A DNA stretch of 41,721 nucleotides from Scedosporium boydii (Eukaryota; Ascomycota; Sordariomycetes; Microascales; Microascaceae). The stretch covers positions 1 to 41,721 of the forward strand of contig NJFT01000293.1 of assembly GCA_002221725.1 (NCBI GenBank), read 5' to 3'. A program made the translations under genes and the position numbers. Below, one piece after another: positions 10,975 to 23,915 of the stretch (its first letter is position 1; every line of letters starts with the position of its first letter). The notes under the pieces are model-generated. The model had not been told where the DNA came from. It did not search any database and saw only the letters and a program-made list of their open reading frames with translations.

Positions 10975-13900
10975 GGTTGCGGTTTGTGTGTGATTGTCGG
11001 ATTCTTAGGGTTTGCGAGGGAGGTGAGGACGGAGTGGTAGGGTTTTAAGTTGGATGAGAGAGGTGTTGGTGGTGGAAAAAGAAGATGGTTTCTCTCGAAC
11101 GATTGAGGTGGGGAGAACCGAAAACCTTTCGATTTAATTAGGGTGCCTTATTAAGCTTCGATTTGCCGAACCCGGTCCTGACGGGAAAAGAGAGGCGTCA
11201 GATGATTCTTTTCCAGCAATATCCAAGAGAAATTGAAAATGTTTGAAGAAAGCGAAGGCAAGTCTTCTCTTTCACCCAAGGGGCAGGAAACCTCGTTTTA
11301 AGGTCGTTTTATACAATGAGCTCATCTGGAACTGGAGCCCCCCGAGAACCGACAAGCACCCCAACCATGACCCAACCAGAGCTGGGGGAAAGTGGGCTCC
11401 GGTCTTACCCGTGAGGCAAAAGTCCGAATGACCAAAAATTTGCCCCAATCCCGAAGAAAATCCGTTTTGAATTACGAATTTTGATTGGCTATTTATCATG
11501 ACTAAGCAGAACATTCCAGATGCACGGACCAGTGTCTTCGGACCAGAGATCTCCTCGGAGCCGGAGACTCTGCCCTACACGGACTTCGGCGCACGCGAGC
11601 GGAGGAGCCCGCTGTTCCGCAGGCGACATGCCCAACTGAATAAGCAAAACCCCCTAGCCGGGAGAGGAGGGAATTTTTTGCCATGGAGCTCCTGGCAAAT
11701 AGCGTGCGTGGCAATTGGGGAAACTACGTATTACTTGCTATTATTTTTATGGTCTGATTCCGGGGACATTCCTCCCGATATTAGGTTGATCGAGAAACTC
11801 CCTTTCCTACCCCGTATTTATTGACCGTCGATTTGTTTGACTCTTTCCGGGCCATTTCGAAGTTTTACAATTAGGCGCCATTTGATTCTTTCACCTGGTC
11901 CAGGTCGGCGACTACTTCGTACTTCGTAGCGATCGATCTCGCTTATGTGTGGCCGAGAGGCGTGATAGGCACGGGTAGTCGCCGACTCCAGATACGAAGG
12001 ATCTCGACAGGGTGGGTTGTCATACGTAAATATGGTGCCACTTGCTGTCTTTTGCAGTCATATTGCCCCTTCTGACTCGGATCTGCAAGATGAAGTCAGG
12101 GTCACTGAAAATAGCCTCCCCTCTCCAGCCTGATTTTTGAATAGTAATCACAAAATTAGGGATTGCCATCCGGGGACTCGTGGCGGGTCGCCCCAGTTGC
12201 CGTTTTGGACGTGACAACCCGCAAAGGGGGATCGAAATTTCCTATCCAATCGAAGCATCTCCAAATCCCAATGTCAGTCTCATCTATACTACACGACAGC
12301 TTGACGATTGAGGCCCAGGAACCCGTTCCCTTACATACGACTAGTACATCCGCCGAAAAAAAGGCCTCCACAAATTTCCTTATCAAGAGGATCGAGGGGG
12401 CCAGGGCGCGAGAGTTCCGAAAGTTCAGGGTCCAACAGGCTTGGCTCTTGCCTGAGTTTGGAGAAGTCGAACCTCCTGCGCAGTCCCTATTTCACCAACG
12501 AAGCAGATCAAAGATTCATTGATGCTGCCGGGAAACCTGCCTGGTCAAGTTGACTGCGAATCTATTGACACCAGATCTACTCTGGATGAGAGCTTGTGAG
12601 GTCGCATTTCGACGACAAGTGGTGTCTACTCCCCCAACTTCTAACAGCCTTGCTTGCTGTCGGAAATATTCGGGATTGGGGGCGATCTGGTGATGATAGA
12701 ATGGAACCCAAGTTTTCTCGGTTCGCTTGTTATCCAACAACTTGAACCGGGAGGCCACCTTCCCAATTGCTCAGTTTGATTCGCAATGGCAGCAATGAAC
12801 TCACCTAAAGAGCGGAGGAAACAATTGAGGGTTTCTAGATGGAGGGGAGGTCACGCTCGAAGGGGGCTGGGTGGTTGAGAGTGGGAGAGAGAAACAGAGA
12901 TTGAATGGCAACAGATAGGAGGGGGCCTGGCATTCATCACCTTATTTACACCTACGGAGTGCACTAGATAACCGGACGGAAGATCGCCGGGAGACGGGAG
13001 GAGGGTAAGGTAAAGGAGACACGCTTCATCTCCGCTCCCTCCGCTTGAAGGTATAAGACGCTCATCTAAGATTCTCGTAATCCCATGCTAGCCATAGGAA
13101 GCGATTGGCGATCTGCAAACATTGGTCCTAGTAAAGGCAGATGCGAGTCCTAGCTGGCTTTACCCTGTACTCAGTAGAGTTAGTCTTCCCCTTTGGTAGT
13201 CTAAACTAGGATCAGGCAGACCGCAAGTTGCCTGGTGACGTCAAGCCCAAAACCAGTTCCCCGAAAGCATGTGATGTATCATGAACTACCAATTGGGGAT
13301 TCCAATTGGACCCCGAGGGACGGCAAATCTAGAATACAAGGCACGTTTGGACCCCTGATCTCTGGTGGTAGCACGAGCGAGACGGTGAGATCCGGAGAGT
13401 GCAGTGCACAAGGGCTATCTAACTTAAACTTCGGCAAAGCGACCCCAATGTTACTCACAACCTACCCTTTCTGAACCCAATGTCATTGAACCTTCGACCC
13501 ATCTACACCTACATCGATCTTGAACATTCAAACCATGGTACACGCACGTGGTTCACACATCTGTCCCAGTAGGGTAGAACGATCGAGATAAGGCTAGTAA
13601 ACTACTTGGGGGACGGCATCGAAGCTAATATAGCCTCGCAGTTTGTCTTCAAAGTGTCATCAAATCAAGCGATGAGAATGAACAAAACGAACGAACAAGA
13701 CGATAAGGCTAGATGAGGTGAAACTCTGGAACCCCGCAGCGTGCCAGAGTTGTCCAAACGGGTGTCGCCGTCCAACAGCCTTCCACACTTGTGATATACG
13801 ACTGGCCACAATTCCCTGCGGCGGGGAGGACCGGTGGTGTTCTAGACATCTGTCATGCAATTCTGCGCCATCGCGAGACATGCATATGATGTCTTCGACC

Positions 13901-16566
13901 CTGACCGAAACGGCAACAAACGCCTTGCTACGAGGCGTGCCAGAAATGGACACCTGCATGTTGTTTACCTGTCAATTCTCAGAAATTGAGAAACGCGGGA
14001 TGCTGTGAAGCGAGAGAGAAGTTTCCTCGACAGACATCAACAGTCGCGCTAATGCTCGATGACTGGCCCTAGGCCGTCACGTTGGTTTGGTAGTGAAAGC
14101 TATATGCGGCCGAACGGATGGCAGACGGCACGCCAATTTGCGGCGAGAAGGAAGTGCAGAAATCCAAAGACCGTGAGACAGTTGAAGCCATTGGGCGACT
14201 TACTTTTGACAGGTCTGGAGCTTACCAAGAGTCAGATTCCTTCAGTGTTTCCCAACTGCCCAAGTAGGCAAAATCGCATGCAACACCATTTGCTAGGCCT
14301 GAAGACCTTATGTGGTGGTGTGCATCCTTTTGATCTCTCCGGAGTTTTGCTTCCGGTCACGATAAGTCTCGCAGGTATTACTGAAAGACCAGTTACCACA
14401 ACCCATCGGCAGCAAGAGTGAGACGAATGACGGGAAGCGTTTCCAAACACACTCAGATCCAAAACACAGCAACCCCCACGATAATGTTGCGCTCCGATCT
14501 CCTCGACACCCCGTGCCGCTGGTTCTAGAAGCAGAAAGTGAGCAGGCGGGGAGGGAAGAAGATGAAGGGCGGGCTCAGTGAAGAATGCATATGCGAAGGG
14601 TGTATGGTTGCAACCACATGGGACGTCAGGATGCACTGGTGCGCGACTTGATTCATAGAGGACTACCGACATCGGCAAAGGAATGGTAAATGACAACACT
14701 GAGTGGCTCGTTCTCGTCCCTTTTCAAGACGAACCGCTGGAAGGGCGTTATGCTAAACTGAATTTAGGAAGCTGCAAAAACTTGGGACCAGAAAATGGGA
14801 TGTGTGTTATTGGTGATCGGATACGAAGTACGTAAATGATTCCTGCATGATGGGATAGTCGGTCCATCAAAGCTAGATTCATGTGAAGAGCCTGCCTTCA
14901 ACAACCTCTGCCATTGCGATCTTTAGCTTGGGCGAGCTGTTCAATCCCACTCGCCAGAGAATGAGCAATGGCCTCTGCGATCGACACTTCTTGGGGGTCG
15001 CGCATCATAGTTTGCTTATGCTACAATCGTCAGTGCGAAGTAGCGTAGAGCCTGATGTGGACGGCTTGCCGATCGCCCGTTATCATGATCGTCAGGATCA
15101 AGGGCCGCATTTCCCACTCCTAAAGGCTAGGTGATGGAAATCAATGTCCCGATGGGCCTATTGGACGGGCCAGGGCATGTCGTCAAGTCCTAACGTAGTA
15201 TCCGCACCTACGAAGCAGGGCTTGCAACTCGACCTCGTGTGTATTCCACAATTCAAGGTAGTTTATTATATATTCGGCAGCATGGCGGAGAAAGGGTGGG
15301 CGGCGTGGGGTTCGAGGCCCAAAATTCTCAAGTCTCCACGAAAGTTGAAGCCATTTTCAGGCTCGGAAATAATAACCATCCGTGCTTTTAACTAGTAATA
15401 CAACATCAACGACTGGCCATCCTTCACGAGGCCCCTGGCCTGATGTTACAAGCAAGACGGTAATAACGGCCGGCATGTTTCTCCAAGCCCACGTCCGATC
15501 CCCGATCCTCCCTTTGGTGGGAAACGGTGCGGTTCCTCCGGGACTCGCCGGCTCGTTGTAAACGCTGGGCTTGGTCGTTACGATCTCAACGCATCATGTC
15601 CTGATAATCTGCTGTTGAAGCAGATAGTCTCGAGTCCCCCTCAACCTGAAATCGAAGCCAAGTGGAACTTGTGTAATATCGTAAACCTCCAATCTCGTTG
15701 CATAAGCTCCATCTCTCCCACATCTTCGCCAAACGGCTTATTGACAGGGATCACGGTCATGGCCAGGTGACGGTAAGCTGGCAGGCTAGTGCAGGGCTCC
15801 GGTGTAATCTGCAGTAGTGCGACGACGCTACGAGTGTCCTAGAAAAAAATCCGCAGATGAGATCGATTCTCTGTCTGCAGATGATGAGGACGAAGTACTT
15901 AGTGTACACTTGTCCTTGTATTAGTCTACTCACCTAATTAATCCAAGAGGCCAAGGCGGCCCGGCGGTCAACGACGTGGCTAAGGACATGGCCACTGCGC
16001 TTTTGGGGACTGGGCGGACTGGTCGGTGGTAATGAGATGCTTCTCTTTTGGAACCATCTCTTGGTTGGTACCTCGGTGAGTCCGTAATAATTCACATTAA
16101 GGCGGTATAACAAATGCAGCGGATTGCTAATAACAGGGCTGTCTCGACGCGGATCTCCGACCGTTTTTTTCCTCTTTTCGGTCAAGCTTCCATGGCTGGA
16201 GATTTTTGAGTTCATCCGGAAATCTCCAGTTGGTTGTGGTGTGTTAGGAATGTGTACCTTCTAGATGTATCTTGACATGCCGTTTGGTCAGGACCAAACC
16301 TCATCCTTGGGTTCGAAGCTAGTGAGGCACTGAACAGACATTCCATCCTGTTAAAAGCGTGCAGTGTAACTTCGGATACCGAGCTATTACGTACATTCCC
16401 GACTGAACAAGGCGGTGAATGCAATGTGGGTAAATTCCAAGATTCCAAAGTCTGTTCCCTAATCCCTGGGATCAATGTGGCTTTTTTTCTGGCGAGGTCC
16501 AGGGAAGGACGCAAGGACGCAGGGAATACCTTTGTGCTTGAGTGGAAATATTACGTCGCAGTGTGT

Positions 16567-16577
16567 GTACTTCGTAC
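16567..16577 (-). repeat. Dispersed 11-bp element GTACTTCGTAC
   Basis: Exact copy of the dispersed intergenic element, in reverse orientation, inside the 10.9-kb desert. Function unknown. Confidence 0.8.
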
Positions 16578-16968
16578 CTCGCACATGATAAATTGGAGCC
16601 CTCAAGTCCTCTGGTTTGTTGATGGAGATTTCCCTGAATACGGGAAGAGGGCAGGTGACTGGCAACAGGGCATGGGATTTGGGATTTGGAGAAAACTAAC
16701 CTGTGGAGTCATTGACGAAGTGCACGAAGGTTGAAGGAAACTTTACGCAATGTTATTGTGACTCTGTGAGGTCCAGCGAGCCAGGAACGAACAGGCGGCG
16801 AATGTGGGAATGACTCAGACCCTGATTCGTTCAGTCGAATCAATTTGAATGACAATTTGACAATGGACTTGAATGCTCGCCTAAATTGCTTACTTCATAC
16901 TTCATGAAGTACAATCAATTGTCCAAGATCCTCCTGCCTTACATCGTGGAGCTTGTTGGAGTACAATT

Positions 16969-16979
16969 GTACTTCGTAC
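16969..16979 (-). repeat. Dispersed 11-bp element GTACTTCGTAC, fused to a GTACAATTGTAC palindrome
   Basis: Exact copy that shares its first GTAC with the perfect palindrome GTACAATTGTAC at 16961-16972. A degenerate relative with TACTTCAT boxes and TGAAGTAC lies 60-80 bp upstream at 16891-16912. Confidence 0.8.
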
Positions 16980-19853
16980 ATATTTGTCCAAGGAGGTGAA
17001 ATGCTTGCCATTTGGGGAAGGAGCGATACTTCGGCGTCTGCCTTTCACGATTATCATGATAATTGATCGAGATATCAGAACAGCCTCGAAACCGACCCTC
17101 CATTACGATTACGGACACCTCCGTCTTTACCTCACCCTCTCTATTTCCGAGTTGATGGTGTCAGACTACTTTCAGTGGGTCCCGAACTCCCTCAGGGGTG
17201 TTACAGGTCAGCCATACAGGGTCTCCACGCATCAAGAGCCGCGTCCCAGAACTGGCCAGGCTGGCGGGTGTGGTGGTGCTGCAGCATTCAATGGGGAGGG
17301 GAGAAGAAACACTCGGAGGGCGTGTCGGGGTTAGGACTTGACTCTCCCCTGAGCCCCCTGTTCCCCCTCAGTCTTCCCCTCTTGGGCGCCCAGTGCCCCC
17401 CATCTTTGGGCTAATAAGACCCGTCATAAGATCTCCACGTCTCCGCGTCGTGAATGTTCGAATGCATGAAATGGAACTTACAGGCGCTAATTATAGCGTA
17501 GTTTAAACGATGTAATGATAAACAAGGAGAATGTGGCAAAGGACTTTCATGAGAATCCCCGCCCCCTGTGTGAGAAAAGCAAGCAGTGATAGGGAATGAG
17601 GAGTTCTGTGCCTGCTTGGCAGAAACGAGTCGTGTCCAGCGGATCCGCAGCATTGGGGAGCACCACTGACATCGCTGGGCTGACATCGCACCGCATGTTC
17701 CAAGGAGGCGGTCTTCGAGTTATTTTGGGATTCGGTGGCCTGCCGAGGGACTTCGGCGGGTTCCAGGAGCAACGAGTCCTCTCGTCGACTCACCACAACA
17801 CCCCTCTGAAGCAAATTGTGTTCCCACTCGTCGACTCCCTGCCTTGGATGGAACATTTTCGATAGAATCTCCAAAGTGTCGTGCAGCTCTTAGCTTGAAG
17901 CGAAAGCGTATGACAACGTGCAGTAGATCAATTAGTTGCATTGGATGTTTATGGATAAAAGCCTGAGATGCAGCCATGTCCAAAAAGGTATCGCGAAGGA
18001 TGGGACTCGACGTTTCCATAACTTCTCGGACGTGATCTTTCTTTCTGTTCTTCAACCCCCCCCTTTCTTTTGCACTATGAAGAGAAAGCATCCGATTAAG
18101 TTTAATAGTAAGGATTACAAAGTAAGAGTAAGGGAGACGTGGTCTCATGGCTAGCCGTCATTCACAAGGGTTTTACAGAGTTCTAAACCTCACCGCCTAT
18201 GCTAATGGTACGAGCGGCACGATTCCTAGCAATGCAGCCTACTACCAATAAGGCAACCAGTGCAGGACTACTCGAGCCTAGTTGCTCCGAAGGAAGCAAC
18301 ATGCAAGGCAGCTCGAGGATGTCGTGGGAAATCGGCGATGGTGAGCGCACGATCTAAGAGCGCGGTATGGTAGCATCCCACCTCCATTACTTTAGTCGAA
18401 AATATCAAGCCAAGAACTTGAAACCGAAAGAAACTTGGATCGGGGTTCGCTGGAGTCGTCCTTCGCCTTAGACCCTTAGCAACGTTCCGGACCTTCCATC
18501 CAATGTGCGGCGGTCCCTCGGGACTTCGAGACCATCAGGCCGCGCCGTTTCCCACCCCTCGGCAAGCGCCAGGGTGCCGAGTCTCGTCAGCAAATTGCTT
18601 GTTCCAAAACGTCGAATTATCTGTCGTCTATTGCCAGTCTTGTGATCTCCTCGGATTTGATGAGCCATTATTGTTTTTTTTTTGCTTCTGCCGTGGGGCG
18701 TGATTCTCGGCAGTCTGTGCACTAGCACGGAGCAAAAGTACGGAGCATTCACTCAGTTGGTGATTAGTCGGTTTCCACTTGCCATTTGCCTTGCCCCATA
18801 GAAGCCGTGGAAGATCTCGACGAAGGAGATGATTCGGCGTGAAGTCTCCATCAATGTATCCACGTATCCACGCCCAGGCACACACACCCACTCACGAGGA
18901 GCTCAACCAATATAACGTCTCGTAACAGTATCGTCACGCTACGACCAGCGTCCATCTTCCTTTTGGCTTGCAAAGTCGGGAGAGCACGAAGAATACTACG
19001 TAAACCTACACTACTCCGCATTGGTAGGAATCCTTAGGAAGAGCAACAAGACACTAGTGCGGCCAATCTTAGGACCTCGCCCTTTGATTCACGTCACAAT
19101 TGCCCCACGCCCAGCCTGCCTTTGCCCAGTAGATTGAATCGAATTACCGTGGTTTCCGGCTGACCTCTAACCGCTGACTTCCGCCTTCCATGCTTCCTCT
19201 CTCATGACCTCCATTCCCTCGGTGCCTTTCACGTCCTCGTGCATCCCTTGTACCTTTGTAGAGTAGTAGCCGATGTTGAACAGCCGTAACCCCATTCTCA
19301 ACGTCGTAAATGTGTGTGTGTGTGGACTCTGTGGAGGATCGATCCAACGGGGCTATCGTGTCCAAAACGGAGAACCACCCTAAATCGACACTCACCCTCA
19401 AAAGCAAACGCCAACCTTTGGCTTGTACTACTTCCCGCTAGCCTGTCTAGGGCTATCGCATATTATCCCATTGAAGAGAAAGACAGTCGTTATTACTCAT
19501 ACGTAGCGGCACTCCTCGACCTTTCGTCAAAACAAAGAGGCATCTGAAGCAATCGCTGAGCTTGGTAGCCCAGCGATCTACAAAACACAGGTATCATTGT
19601 CTACTTGTGCCAGACCCGATATAAACCCGTAGTCCTCGAAGCGTGTTTCTTTTCCTGGAATTTCCTATCCATTGCAACATTGGAACTGTCCCGAAACCTA
19701 GACGGGAGTTTTGAGTGTGGTACACGCAACACTAGTGAGGCGTAACCTCTTGCCATCTCTTCCTTTTGGACTCCGGACTCCGCCCTACTCCGTACGATAG
19801 ACCCTTGTTAGTGGCAGCCAGTCCAGCCTGCCACTGCCGTCGTGCATCGACCA

Positions 19854-19884
19854 TATCGTGCGATTTCGTGTATCGTGCGATTTC
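19854..19884 (+). repeat. Short tandem duplication, 17-bp period
   Basis: TATCGTGCGATTTC occurs at 19854-19867 and again at 19871-19884, a 17-bp period with the spacer GTG. It is a small local duplication in non-coding DNA. Confidence 0.8.
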
Positions 19885-21059
19885 TCTCTGGCCCGAGCCC
19901 GGTTCGACTGTTTGGCAGGAGCCTTGGCATTCCTGGAACGAGAGAAGAAGCTTCATTCCTTCCCCGGCCTGAGCTTCTGTTTCCCCGTCACCAGGTCGCC
20001 AGGCCAGGCGTCCGCGCAAGCTTCAGCTCAAGCCTAATGTTTAGCCCCAAAGCATCCCTTCCAAGCGCCCTCGCAGACTTCGCCACAACAATTCGGGGGA
20101 CCCATATGGTCCATATCTGGGACTACCCTACATTACGCTAGAAGTCACCATACGTTGCAAACGACAAGCCACGCCAGAAGCACGCTTTTTTTCTAGGGCG
20201 CTCGGCGGATTCCATGGCGCTCCACCCAACGAATGGGTGTTCACAGCAGCGTGGGTTCCCTTCCCCATATCGCATGAAGTTTACGTCAATCTACTTGGAA
20301 GTTCTGCCAGGGCGGGACATTGCACAGACTAAAGACGTTCAGCCTGCAGTTGTACGGTTTCTGGGCAGCAGGCGTTGGCACCCAGACTAAGAAGCCAGAC
20401 ATCTCGGTGAGCTGTTTGCATCCTGCACCTTCGTCATTTCCGTCCGCCCCTCGACCGCCGCAATGGTCGCGGGGCTACGTTCCGCGATACGTACCAATGC
20501 CCTATACAAGTACACTACCAAGTAGTCCGTAATATCTGCTCTGCTGGAACTTGTTTAGCCAGGCGAACAATAGTCTTGGTTTGTCACTCGGGAGGCGGCA
20601 TTATTAATCGCCGGGGACAGTGACAATTCGATCTCCAATTGAGTACAAACATACAAGTAATACTCCCCGAGGCAAAACCATCAGTCCACCGAGTTAGCAC
20701 CGGTGTACGTGAGTACTGGTACCCGCCCTCTACGAGCCAAGAAAACGACGCCCACCAGTGTACCGAGTACGGAGTACTAAGCTGGGCAACTCATGGAGGG
20801 CATCTGGTGCATCTGGTGCACGTTAGCCTGTGGCACACATCCCACCGCTGCCTGCCTAAGGCGAGGCATTCGCACTAAATTCTAACACACTTACACTGGT
20901 TGGGCCGACGCCAAACCTGGTCCTGTCGGGCGAAGGCTTCGAGTTGGGGACAATAAGTTGTATTAGCACTGGGGGCTCTGTTTCCATCTGGTATTAAGTC
21001 AATTTAATCGTAATTCAAGGGGTACTGGTACCGTCCGAAGTACCTCAGTACAGTTAGTT

Positions 21060-21070
21060 GTACGAAGTAC
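21060..21070 (+). repeat. Dispersed 11-bp element GTACGAAGTAC
   Basis: Exact copy at the left boundary of the long sfp1 leader, about 840 bp upstream of its ATG. The preceding 50 bp is rich in GTAC boxes (GGTACTGGTACC, GAAGTACC, CAGTACAG). Confidence 0.8.
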
Positions 21071-21909
21071 ACTACCCACGAGTTCACAACCGTGAATGGT
21101 TTCCGCCGCCTGCTAGTGGCCTTTGGCGGTCGAGCCGAGAACCCTTGTCAAAACCGGACAGACATGCCGCAGGCGGAAGGCGACCACCACCAGCGGTGCG
21201 AGTGCCAGTGTCAGCGCCAGTGCCGCCGAGTCCACCGCCAGTGCCACGACCACCTCTGCCACTGCCAGAGCCTGGCACAGACACAGACACCGTCCCGGCG
21301 TCACCAAATTCAAATTCAAAACCGAAACCAAAACCAGCACGAGTCGCACCAGCGGTCATCAACCTCGCCTGCTGCTCCACCTCCACTCCAAGTCTACTTG
21401 TACATCCTCCTCCGCCTCTCACTACATTTACCTCGTTTACCGCCATCCCCCTGCCCACTTCAGGTCTCAGCATTTCCAGTCCATTTAACCCGGCCGCATC
21501 TGATAATAATTCGCATAACTCGAATTATCGTGCATCTGCACAAGACGCCTTCTTTTCTCCCAGCGACGATAACTCGATCCCTCTCGCGACATCCTCGACT
21601 ACATTCATTGCCCGCATCCAGCCTGTCGGGTCTTGTCTCTCCCACGGAATCCCATCCGCCACTTGCCTGAGTCGCCTGGATCCGCCATCGCGACCCCAGA
21701 TTCACATTCTCCTCACCAACGCTCTCAACTCCTCCCGATAATTTCCCAGGCCAGCGACACCGCATCTTCTTTGGTGCAACGACATCTCCGCCTGCTGACA
21801 TCGCCACCGCCTCGTCGTCGCGAAACTCGCTGCACGCCGACGATCGATTTTACGATAAAGACTTCGTGCGTCATCGACGACGACGACAATCCGCCAAGAC
21901 CATTGTCTC
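21071..21909 (+). promoter_or_regulatory. Upstream region / long 5' leader of the Sfp1-type gene
   Basis: C-rich, CT-rich DNA with a degenerate GCCAGT repeat (about 21190-21280). Several upstream ATGs are present. One, at 21164, opens a 168-codon frame ending at 21670. The same frame then stays open from 21671 to a TGA at 21920-21922, overlapping the assigned start codon out of frame. That last segment has coding-like codon use. It could be untranslated leader, an upstream ORF, or an extra 5' exon. No intron joining it in frame to the main ORF could be fixed by eye. Confidence 0.45.
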
Positions 21910-23915
21910 ATGGTCGATATGACCACCGGTCCTTTCCTCGACTCGGCCGCCGGCCGCGCTCGCAAAGATTCCTTTGTGAGCGCGGGCCCTAAGCCCATTT
22001 CCATGACCAATCCGAATCGCGATCAAGCTCGTCAACGCCGAGAGTCCCTTGCTGGAAGTTTAATGGGGAGGAGCTTCGGCGGCATGTCCGTTGGAAGCTT
22101 TGTTCGAGATGAGTATGTTGCCCTTCTTCTTTCGTCACTCGCTTCTGCATTCCCGTAACCCCGTACTTCCCAAGTATTGGTTCCCTCTCACATCATTTGC
22201 TCCCCCGAGGGTTCGCTGGCCATCGAAGTCATGCTCTCAGAGAACTCTCGTAATTATAATATTCCCTTGCTCTCTACCCTCTGCCCCTGCGAAGAGCGTA
22301 GCAGTCTGTCGTTTGTGGCGCCACTTGTCGTTCCTTCCTCTCAATATCCACCCGCGATCACTAACCCATACATTGTAACTGTAGCATCCTCATGGCGGGC
22401 ACCTCGCCTTACGGTTACCAGCAGTCCCCTTCCTTCCAGTCGTCGTCTTATCTTCCCAAGCTAGAGGCAAACTTCATGCGGGACTTCACCTGCTGCAACA
22501 AGACTCTCCCAAACCTCCACGACTTATTACAGCATTACGAGGAAGCCCATGCTCAGGAACCGAACCATCCATCTGCAAAGACCCCTAACCTCTTCCAGTA
22601 CGCCCCCGCCACAGGCTATGCGGCCCCCAATAACTTCGGTCAGCCGTCGATAACATCGCCTCTCGGCGCTCCCGCATCCCTTGCGCAACAGGCTCGCCAG
22701 CCCTTGAACCTAGGCGGCACGATGCCGACCGCAGGTCTCCAGATTTCACAGCACGGTCTTTCCAATGTGAACGCGCAGTCTTCGCACCTCAACGACGAGA
22801 TGGACACCGTTGGCGACATGGAAATGGACGATGCCGTTGGTCCCCTCGAGATGGATGACAGCCAGCAGCGCATGCAGCAGACTCGACAGCTTTTTGGCCA
22901 GACGGGACGACCCCAGCTTCACATCAATGCCTCGGGCTTCACCCAGGCCCTCAGGACCTCTCAACCCACCACGCCAGCCGCCGCCAGCTTCGGATTCCAG
23001 CATAACCCGACAGTATCCTCGGTCAACACTCCTACGCTTACAACCCAGCAAGGTATCCCCTCGAGGAGCACGCCGTACAACCAGTCCCCGTCGGTAGAAA
23101 GTGATGACCTAAACCTACAACTGGGTGGCAACATCAACCTCAACAACAACGATTTTGGCCTCGGCAACGGAGGAACGAACACGACTTCTAATGACTCAGC
23201 GTTCTGCATTAACGATCCCGGCAAGAGTCTCTTCAGCCCGAACGGCGCGGCGACGAATCACCAGCGGGCGCTCCAGCAGCAACTCGCCCAGCTGGTCCTG
23301 GAGCAGAACCATCCTTTGACGAACAAGGAGCTGATCGAGAGGTTTGGCCCCCTCCTTATGCAGCAAGAGGAAGCGAAGCCCTTCCGATGCCCCGTTATCG
23401 GCTGCGAGAAGGCGTACAAGAATCAGAACGGCCTCAAGTAAGTGAATTATTTATTCCCCAGCCGACGAGGCAAGTCTGCCGCTTGTGGCATGGTACGTAC
23501 GGTGCTTACAAAAATGCTACAGATATCACAAAGCTCATGGACACGCGAACCAGCAATTGCACGAGAACGAAGACGGCACTTTCTCCATTGTCGACCCAGA
23601 CACGTGTATACCATACCCGGGTACTCTTGGCATGGAGAAAGAGAAGCCCTACTCGTGTGAGGTCTGCAATAAACGATACAAGAACCTCAACGGCCTCAAA
23701 TATGTAAGTCACTCCGCCACACTGTGCATTCCACGTATTTGGACCGCATTTGGCGCATTTGGACCTCGGCCTTTCTGACGTATGAGATGCAGCATAAAAA
23801 CCACTCCCTGTACTGCAACCCGGAGCTATCCTCGCAACTCCTTGCCGCTCATCTTCAGCAGATGCCCGAGCTAGCGGCAACGTTGCAGTCTCCCTCGCCG
23901 GCGCCTCGCCAATAA
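21910..23915 (+). CDS. sfp1: C2H2 split zinc-finger transcriptional regulator, Sfp1 type
   Basis: Sfp1 regulates ribosomal-protein genes, ribosome biogenesis and cell size downstream of TOR/PKA in yeast. Four exons: 21910-22112, 22385-23437, 23523-23703 and 23793-23915. The introns (22113-22384, 23438-23522, 23704-23792) give clean junctions RDDILMAGTS, NGLKYHKAHG and GLKYHKNH. The product is 519 aa. After a Ser/Arg N-terminus ([15 protein letters not shown]) comes an atypical finger (Cys104/105, His118, His123) in the conserved block [13 protein letters not shown] Gln/Asn/Thr-rich disordered middle follows. Two C-terminal fingers (Cys403, Cys408, His421, His426; Cys464, Cys467, His480, His483) are split by about 37 residues, the arrangement that named the family. 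The start at 21910 is the likeliest ATG, but a further 5' exon is not excluded. DNA target inferred only from family. Confidence 0.87.

Larger units (their letters stand above)
10975..21059. other. Gene-poor interval between rcf2 and the sfp1-type gene
   Basis: About 10 kb in which I can support no gene. Open frames are all below about 155 codons, lie on both strands with no codon bias, and show no recognisable domain or reverse transcriptase, transposase or helicase motif. Base composition is mixed, with CpG frequent, unlike RIP-eroded transposons. Contents worth noting: exact GTACTTCGTAC elements at 16567-16577 and 16969-16979; near-copies at 11913-11928, 14822-14831 and 15891-15900; and a short direct repeat at 19854-19884. 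The first few hundred bases after 10975 should hold the rcf2 promoter. Candidate B-box sequences did not fold into tRNA arms. Confidence 0.55.

Noticed and set aside
14232..14699. 155-codon frame on the - strand in the desert
   Set aside because: No ordered domain, no codon preference and no plausible intron partners. Frames of this length are expected by chance in 20 kb of non-coding DNA.
15285..15325. GGGTTCGAGGCCC with an upstream GGCGGAGAAAGG, suggesting a tRNA
   Set aside because: The T-arm stem is imperfect and D-arm, anticodon arm and acceptor stem cannot be built.
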